A stretch of 35,496 nt of DNA from a virus. The translations under genes were made by a program, and so were the position numbers. Where the stretch lies: positions 1 through 35,496 of IMG/VR virus record IMGVR_UViG_3300048924_000188; one strand, written 5' to 3'. Of the stretch, positions 31,660 through 35,496 are shown one piece after another. The notes under the pieces are model-generated. The model had not been told where the DNA came from, did no database searches, and saw only the letters and a program-made list of their open reading frames with translations. Numbering within the stretch: the stretch's first letter is position 1; each line of letters starts with the position of its first letter.

Positions 31660-32160
31660 TTAATGTAAATACTGCTCAGGTTTTACCGAGGTTAAAATAG
31701 TTGGTGCGTACTCAAAAAGGCTGAACAGCTCTCGCAGCGCGCGGAAAAGTTTGTCGCGCCAATAACAGCCCTCTTCGTTCAAACGCCAGTGCGGCATCAT
31801 AAATTCCTGCTCTGTCAGCCCCGCATGAAGAAACAGTGATCGCCTTTGGCTAACGGTCAGGCGGCTGATGAAAGTTGCTTTCGACACGCCAAGTTGGCGG
31901 TGCCGGGCGAATGCATTTCTCAATTCATCAAGCGCGCAAACAAGACGCTCACGATCGGCTTCGGTCATTTCCTCTAAGCGCATGACAGAGTGGCGCTGTT
32001 TTAATTGAGCGTGGAAACAAACCGTAAGACGCTCCCGCTCCATCATCTGATTGTAAAAATCGCAAGTGTCCTGCCAGCGAGGCTGAGCCAAATACTTGCA
32101 GACCAGACCGCGAAGCGCTGTTGGTTGTTTCTGGATCACTTCCAGTGTCATTACCGTCAT
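31660..32160 (-). CDS. B: Replication protein gpB (DnaB loader)
   Basis: A 166-residue P2 gpB homologue, the same length as in P2. It keeps WQDTCDFYNQMMERERLTVC and ends with FEYAPTILTSVKPEQYLH, identical to P2 from memory. gpB interacts with host DnaB to allow lagging-strand synthesis. Start at 32160 (MTVMTLEVIQKQP) rather than the GTG two codons upstream, because the GTG lies too close to AGGA. The ATG overlaps the stop of the gene above. Confidence 0.94.
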   Translation of the reverse strand: MTVMTLEVIQKQPTALRGLVCKYLAQPRWQDTCDFYNQMMERERLTVCFHAQLKQRHSVMRLEEMTEADRERLVCALDELRNAFARHRQLGVSKATFISRLTVSQRRSLFLHAGLTEQEFMMPHWRLNEEGCYWRDKLFRALRELFSLFEYAPTILTSVKPEQYLH

Positions 32161-32327
32161 AACCACAGTCCTCTCTTTTTGACCAGACGGCGAATCTTCT
32201 CGATAACGCCCGGCTTACGGGTTCGGATGATTATGCCCTTGCGGCCGCGACCGTGAGTGATGGTGAAGTTGATCGGATTAGGGTTTTCTCTTCGAAGCAA
32301 CTGTGCAATACAGCGAGGCTCTTTCAT
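32157..32327 (-). CDS. Small basic early protein, DUF2724-like
   Basis: A 56-residue ORF, MKEPRCIAQLLRRENPNPIN then FTITHGRGRKGIIIRTRKPG and a basic tail. GGAG lies 5 nt upstream of the ATG at 32327. TTATGA couples it to B. It matches the small basic protein family of P2-like phages I know as DUF2724. Probably nucleic-acid binding by charge. No role established. Confidence 0.82.
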   Translation of the reverse strand: MKEPRCIAQLLRRENPNPINFTITHGRGRKGIIIRTRKPGVIEKIRRLVKKRGLWL

Positions 32328-32377
32328 AAATTCTCCTTAGGGAGTCGGGTTTTAACCATGCCCGACACATGGCCTTG

Positions 32378-32386
32378 TGATAGGAT
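32378..32386 (+). promoter_or_regulatory. Possible extended -10 promoter of the rightward ORF
   Basis: TGATAGGAT has the TGn-TAnnnT form of an extended -10 element 39 bp before the rightward 62-codon gene. No good -35 is visible. Low confidence. Confidence 0.3.
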
Positions 32387-32424
32387 CGAATCGCCAAAAA
32401 CAAGCCAATCACATGAGGTATTTC

Positions 32425-32613
32425 ATGACTAATCAACAAAATGATGAATTAATTGCCACTCTAAAATCAGCCATTGCATTGGTTAATTCTTCCTCTGATG
32501 CGATCTCTAATCGTGAGAAGGCTGAGGAAATCAACAAACTGTCAATCCAGTTGAGAGAGGCAGTTCAATCTAAAATGCCTGTCACGCATAAAAGCTTTTT
32601 AGATATCAACTAA
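32425..32613 (+). CDS. Rightward 62-residue ORF in the early region
   Basis: ATG at 32425 with GAGG 6 nt upstream. The product MTNQQNDELIATLKSAIALV is followed by a helical charged stretch (SNREKAEEINKLSIQLREAV). It is soluble, acidic/helical and unrelated to anything I recognise. It runs opposite to the leftward early operon and converges on the 79-residue gene, with a hairpin between. Own RBS and hairpin suggest an independent moron expressed in the lysogen. Confidence 0.6.
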   Translation: MTNQQNDELIATLKSAIALVNSSSDAISNREKAEEINKLSIQLREAVQSKMPVTHKSFLDIN

Positions 32614-32615
32614 GC

Positions 32616-32855
32616 TCAAATACTGGTGGGGTTTGCCATAACCCCACGTTCTTTTGCTAAAAATTCTAGATACAGACCTGCAATCTCCTCATAGGCAACA
32701 TCAAGTTCAAAAACTTCTCCCGACGTCAGATGCACCTCAACTTTGTCGGCTGTTTCAGTGCGCTCACGGATAGCGGCCACGCTTTTTAAGTCGATCAGCA
32801 CCCGCATACCATTAGTGATATGACGAATGCAGCCATGCTTTATTGGTTTTGACAT
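32616..32855 (-). CDS. Early 79-residue protein (P2 orf78 position)
   Basis: MSKPIKHGCIRHITNGMRVL is followed by a beta-rich middle with KVEVHLTSGEVFELDVAYEE and a final helix. GAGAA lies about 6 nt before the ATG at 32855; the longer frame from 32936 overlaps cox. It occupies the orf78 slot after cox. Function unknown. Confidence 0.72.
   Translation of the reverse strand: MSKPIKHGCIRHITNGMRVLIDLKSVAAIRERTETADKVEVHLTSGEVFELDVAYEEIAGLYLEFLAKERGVMANPTSI
32626..32652 (+). terminator. Hairpin at the convergent gene ends
   Basis: GTGGGGTT (32626-32633), a 6-nt loop and AACCCCAC (32640-32647), then a T-rich stretch on plus. It lies just after the rightward ORF stop and inside the last codons of the leftward gene. 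It would end rightward transcription. Confidence 0.6.
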
Positions 32856-32896
32856 GCAATTTCTCGATTGAATTTGAATGAAATAGATGAATCTAA

Positions 32897-33175
32897 TTAC
32901 CGTGAAGGTTGCCCTAAGCCGAGCCACATCAACCAACCATCGCGAATCTCTCTAGGACGGCTTTCATATGCCATCTTCATACCGTTGTTCCATGCCGGAA
33001 GGTAGACCCAATACTCCCCAGCTCTTCCAGTAGCAGATTGTGGGTCGGTCATTTCAATGATTGGTAATTTGCCTTTCTCAATCATCCCTTTTACGGCCGC
33101 CGGGGTTTTACCTATCAGGCGTGCAAACTCCTGATATGGAACTGCGTCAGTTGCGCTCTCTAACGTCTTCTTCAT
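32897..33175 (-). CDS. cox: Cox, excisionase and early-promoter regulator
   Basis: A 92-residue P2 Cox homologue: TDAVPYQEFARLIGKTPAAV and MTDPQSATGRAGEYWVYLPA with RPREIRDGWLMWLGLGQPSR at the end. Cox represses the lysogenic promoter and directs excision by binding attP arms. Start at 33175 (MKKTLESATDAV) with a GAGAAG upstream; the GTG at 33184 is too close to the RBS. It faces C across the switch region. Confidence 0.95.
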   Translation of the reverse strand: MKKTLESATDAVPYQEFARLIGKTPAAVKGMIEKGKLPIIEMTDPQSATGRAGEYWVYLPAWNNGMKMAYESRPREIRDGWLMWLGLGQPSR

Positions 33176-33200
33176 CTGGTACACTTCTCCGTTAGCGTTT

Positions 33201-33230
33201 TAATTGCTCTTAATGGCTTATAATTGCCTT
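33201..33230. promoter_or_regulatory. C/Cox switch operator, triple 10-bp repeat
   Basis: Three consecutive 10-bp units: TAATTGCTCT, TAATGGCTTA, TAATTGCCTT. One unit per helical turn in the interval between the cox and C starts is typical of a cooperative operator. In P2, C binds short direct repeats and Cox binds several tandem boxes in this region. Which protein binds here cannot be told from sequence. Confidence 0.55.
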
Positions 33231-33294
33231 TAGTGTAACTACGAATGCAAAACAATGGATACCATGAACACAAAATTACGCAATAGGAGTAACT

Positions 33295-33594
33295 ATGTCA
33301 ATACACGTTTCAGAGAAGCTAAAACTCATGCGGGAGTCAGAGAGGCTAAACCGTAGGGAAGTCAGTGACTTGACTGGCGTTCCTTATAGTTCACTTTCGA
33401 GCTATGAAAGCCGCTCCAAAAATGCAGGTGTGGAATCCATAATGAAAATTCTCCAGCACCCTCGTTTCACGAAATACACGATGTGGTTTATGACTGATCA
33501 AATAGCACCTGAAGCTGGGCAAATTGCACCGGCTCTCGCGCACTTTGGGCAGCAGACAACAACGTCACCCCACTCAGACCAGAAAACTGGCTAA
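33295..33594 (+). CDS. C: Immunity repressor C
   Basis: A 99-residue P2 C homologue, the same length as P2 C. A helix-turn-helix lies at about 18-40 (REVSDLTGVPYSSLSSYESR). The C-terminal half FTKYTMWFMTDQIAPEAGQI and the final HSDQKTG are near identical to P2. It represses the early cox promoter. GGAG lies 8 nt before the ATG. The DNA-contact helix differs from P2 as I recall it, as expected for a different immunity. Confidence 0.94.
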   Translation: MSIHVSEKLKLMRESERLNRREVSDLTGVPYSSLSSYESRSKNAGVESIMKILQHPRFTKYTMWFMTDQIAPEAGQIAPALAHFGQQTTTSPHSDQKTG

Positions 33595-33690
33595 CCATTT
33601 ACGGCGCTTTTTTGTGCAGCAAATGCACAGTGAGTTTTTGCTATTTAAATCAGGAAATTGAAGTACGCAGTAACATCATCGGGAGGCTTT

Positions 33691-34701
33691 ATGTCTGTTA
33701 AAAAGCTCGATGATGGTCGATATGAAGTGGACATTAGACCGAGCGGGCGTAACGGAAAACGCATCCGTCGGAAGTTCGACAAGAAAAGCGAGGCGATGGC
33801 TTTTGAAAAGCATACTCAATATAACCATCACTCAAAGGAATGGCTTTCAAAACCAACGGACAAACGCCAATTGTCGGAACTGAAAGAGTTATGGTGGAAG
33901 CTGAAAGGTAAACATGAGGAGCACGGTCAATCGTATCTCAGGAAAATTGAGCGTTTCGAAACGATGACCGGAAACCCGTGCGCTTTCCAGATTACCAAGA
34001 GCCTGATAACGCAATATTGTGCTCAACGCCGGGGTGAAGGTATTAAGCCAACAACCATCAACCGCGACCTGATCACACTAGGTGGGATGTTTACTACCCT
34101 GATTGAGTCAGAGCTCTATAACGGTGAACATCCATTCAGGGGATTCAAAAAACTGAAAGAGCAGACAGCCGAAACGGGCTATCTCACTCTTGAGGAAATT
34201 GACGCCTTACTAGCTGCGCTCTCAGGTGATAATCGTAAAATTGCGGTTTTGTGTTTGAGTACCGGGGCAAGATGGGGAGAAGCGGCACGGTTAAAGGCGG
34301 AGAACGTGATTCATAACCGGGTGTCTTTCGTTAAGACGAAAACCAACACACCGCGCACGGTCCCGATCTCTGATGACGTTGCGTCTTACGTAGTCGGCAA
34401 AGCACGAGGATTTCTGTTTCCTGAGGCCAGTTATGCTGAATTCAGGCGAATCCTCAAAGAAGTTAAGCCCGACTTACCGGCGGGGCAAGCAACACATGCG
34501 CTACGACACTCTTTCGCCACGCACTTTATGATTAACGGGGGCAATATCATCACACTGCAGAGGATCTTAGGTCATACGAAAATTGCGCAGACAATGGTCT
34601 ATGCGCACTTCGCTCCTCAGTACCTGCAGGATGCGATTTCGCTTAACCCGCTGAAGGGTGCTAATGGTGGTAAGAGTGTCCACAATGTGTCCACACCCTA
34701 G
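33691..34701 (+). CDS. int: P2-type tyrosine recombinase integrase
   Basis: A 336-residue integrase close to P2 Int. Start at 33691 (MSVKKLDDGRYEVDIRPSGR) with GGGAGG upstream; the open frame begins 11 codons earlier without an RBS. Catalytic residues: R194 in STGARWGEA, H269 and R272 in HALRHSF, H295 in ILGHT, Y304 in MVYAHF. The last codons contain tandem GTGTCCACA motifs that are probably its own arm-type sites. It is expressed with C and lies 79 bp from attR. Confidence 0.96.
   Translation: MSVKKLDDGRYEVDIRPSGRNGKRIRRKFDKKSEAMAFEKHTQYNHHSKEWLSKPTDKRQLSELKELWWKLKGKHEEHGQSYLRKIERFETMTGNPCAFQITKSLITQYCAQRRGEGIKPTTINRDLITLGGMFTTLIESELYNGEHPFRGFKKLKEQTAETGYLTLEEIDALLAALSGDNRKIAVLCLSTGARWGEAARLKAENVIHNRVSFVKTKTNTPRTVPISDDVASYVVGKARGFLFPEASYAEFRRILKEVKPDLPAGQATHALRHSFATHFMINGGNIITLQRILGHTKIAQTMVYAHFAPQYLQDAISLNPLKGANGGKSVHNVSTP
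34676..34695. repeat. Tandem integrase arm-site motifs
   Basis: GTGTCCACA twice (34676-34684 and 34687-34695), 11 bp apart, in the last codons of int. Similar tandem motifs end P2 int, where they belong to an attP arm bound by the integrase. Confidence 0.6.
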
Positions 34702-34746
34702 CCGCTTTTTATGGCTTTTGGCTGCTAGTAGTAAAACGTGAAGCCT

Positions 34747-34778
34747 TGTCTGGCGCGGCTTTCCAGCTACGCCAGACA
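34747..34778. repeat. Inverted repeat beside attR
   Basis: TGTCTGGCG and CGCCAGACA, 9-bp perfect arms with a 14-nt centre, ending 1 bp before the attachment core. No T tract on either strand. It may be part of the attP architecture or an int-end hairpin. Confidence 0.5.
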
Positions 34779-34779
34779 T

Positions 34780-34800
34780 TAAAAAGGCTCCCTCAGGAGC
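34780..34800. repeat. attR core (right attachment-site repeat)
   Basis: Perfect copy of 1401-1421. Here the hairpin is complete (GGCTCC/GGAGCC with the C at 34801), so this end keeps the intact leuE terminator. Confidence 0.9.
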
Positions 34801-34801
34801 C
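34781..34801 (-). terminator. leuE terminator within the attachment core
   Basis: Minus strand GGCTCC, TGAG loop, GGAGCC, then T5. It lies 10 bp after the leuE stop. The phage core sequence reproduces it, so termination survives integration. Confidence 0.85.
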
Positions 34802-34810
34802 TTTCATTCA

Positions 34811-35446
34811 TCAATGCAGCGACGCCAACCTCGCCGCAAATCCAACAAACAACAGCCCTATCAGACCGTTCCCGAGCTTTGCCAGTTTCTTTTTGGTTTT
34901 CAGGTAACGAGTGACAAACGCGCCGGAGAAGATCAGGAAGCTCATGTACATGAAGCTGATTAACTCCAGCGTCGTGGCGAGGATCAGGAAAGAAGTGCCG
35001 GTACTTTGTGCATTCACGTCAATGAACTGAACGAAGAACGATACGTAGAACAGAATCGCTTTGGGGTTGGTCAGGCTTAATACCAGTGAACGTTTCATGA
35101 TCATACTGGCAGGTTCAGGGCCGCTCTCATGCGCGCTTTTTTGACGATTCACCACCGACCAGAGCATTTTGCCCCCCAGCCAGAGCAGATAGAAGGCCCC
35201 GAGATAGCGCACGATATTAAACAGTACCGGCGTGGTCTGGATTAATGCCGCGACGCCCGCCCAGGCCAGAAACATCAGTACCGCATCACCGATAAATACG
35301 CCTGTCGCGGCGAGATACCCTTTTTTAACGCCGTGACCAATCCCGGTTTTGAGCACAAACAGGGTATTCGGCCCTGGCACCAGCACGATAAAAAACGCAC
35401 CAACAACATACGTCCAGAAATTCAGTACGCCAAACTCCGCAAACAC
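34811..35446 (-). CDS. leuE: LysE/RhtB-family leucine exporter LeuE
   Basis: A 211-residue inner-membrane exporter of the LysE/RhtB family with about six membrane helices. It begins [20 protein letters not shown] with [20 protein letters not shown] (the PGPN motif), and contains [17 protein letters not shown] and [20 protein letters not shown] (the NPKA motif). It matches E. coli LeuE closely. It exports leucine and related amino acids or analogues. Start is GTG at 35446 with GGAGGGAGAA upstream. Host DNA bordering the prophage. Confidence 0.93.
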   Translation of the reverse strand: MFAEFGVLNFWTYVVGAFFIVLVPGPNTLFVLKTGIGHGVKKGYLAATGVFIGDAVLMFLAWAGVAALIQTTPVLFNIVRYLGAFYLLWLGGKMLWSVVNRQKSAHESGPEPASMIMKRSLVLSLTNPKAILFYVSFFVQFIDVNAQSTGTSFLILATTLELISFMYMSFLIFSGAFVTRYLKTKKKLAKLGNGLIGLLFVGFAARLASLH

Positions 35447-35496
35447 TTCTCCCTCCTTTTGCTAAACACAGCAGGAACAACGCTGCAAATACGCTA

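Larger units (their letters stand above)
1401..34800. mobile_element. P2-like prophage (Peduoviridae type)
   Basis: The element is bounded by 21-bp direct repeats at 1401-1421 and 34780-34800. Inside, the genes follow the circularly permuted P2 order opened at attP: ogr, D, U, T, E, FII, FI, fibres, J/W/V, S, R, lysis, L, M, N, O, P, Q, cos, A, B, cox, C, int. All expected head, tail, lysis, replication and integration genes are present without obvious truncation, apart from a separate lysA. The length of about 33.4 kb matches P2 (about 33.6 kb). Accessory blocks occupy the ogr-att, FI-G, S-V and Q-A intervals. Confidence 0.96.

Noticed and set aside
1-35496. CRISPR array, tRNA or rRNA genes, insertion sequences
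   Set aside because: No regularly spaced repeat series, no tRNA-like cloverleaf at the attachment site, and no transposase frame with terminal inverted repeats was seen.

Overview
The window is a stretch of an Enterobacterales chromosome (probably an Enterobacter-group species) that carries an almost complete P2-like prophage. Host genes remain at both ends. On the left are yciI and a MarR/GNAT regulator. On the right is leuE, an amino-acid exporter with close similarity to the E. coli protein. A 21-bp direct repeat (1401-1421 and 34780-34800, containing AAAAAGGCTCCCTCAGGAGC) marks the two attachment sites, giving a prophage of about 33.4 kb. The core of the repeat is the hairpin of the leuE terminator, not a tRNA and not the classical P2 locI site.

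Prophage layout, left to right: (1) a cargo pair beside attL encoding an ABC-type ATPase and an HNH nuclease (Septu-like, 1681-3412); (2) ogr, the late transcription activator; (3) the leftward tail operon D, U, T, E/E' (with a -1 frameshift), FII, FI, then a rightward 40-codon membrane-peptide gene behind a Fur-box-like palindrome, then tail fibre genes G and H and baseplate genes I, J, W, V; (4) an AT-rich 1.7-kb accessory insertion between S and V, at the position of the hypervariable orf30 locus of P2, flanked by 59-bp imperfect direct repeats and holding a structured RNA with its own sigma70-type promoter, a small membrane ORF and a GGDEF-domain remnant; (5) S, R, a lysis cassette (lysC, lysB, a P1-Lyz-type SAR endolysin, a holin), X, L, M, N, O; (6) rightward P (terminase ATPase) and Q (portal).

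The Q-A interval contains the most novel-looking part. It holds a leftward two-gene cassette (26144-27903) encoding a PUA/EVE-like-domain protein and a two-helix membrane protein, then the cos site (28168-28186), then a LexA-box promoter driving very short ORFs where other P2-like phages keep an SOS-induced antirepressor. The early region follows: A (rolling-circle initiator), small early genes, B (helicase loader), a 56-codon DUF2724-type gene, a rightward 62-codon ORF, a 79-codon ORF, cox, the C/cox switch, the C repressor and int.

Structural, lysis, replication and switch genes look intact and in P2 order, so the prophage is plausibly inducible or at least recently active. The accessory blocks (1.7-3.4, 10.4-10.6, 15.7-17.3, 26.1-27.9 and 28.3-28.6 kb) are mostly AT-rich or otherwise unlike the core and sit at positions where P2-like phages exchange cargo. 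The strongest candidate for an undescribed system is the 26.1-27.9 kb pair, read here as a possible sensor plus membrane effector for phage exclusion. That role is inferred from domain and position only.
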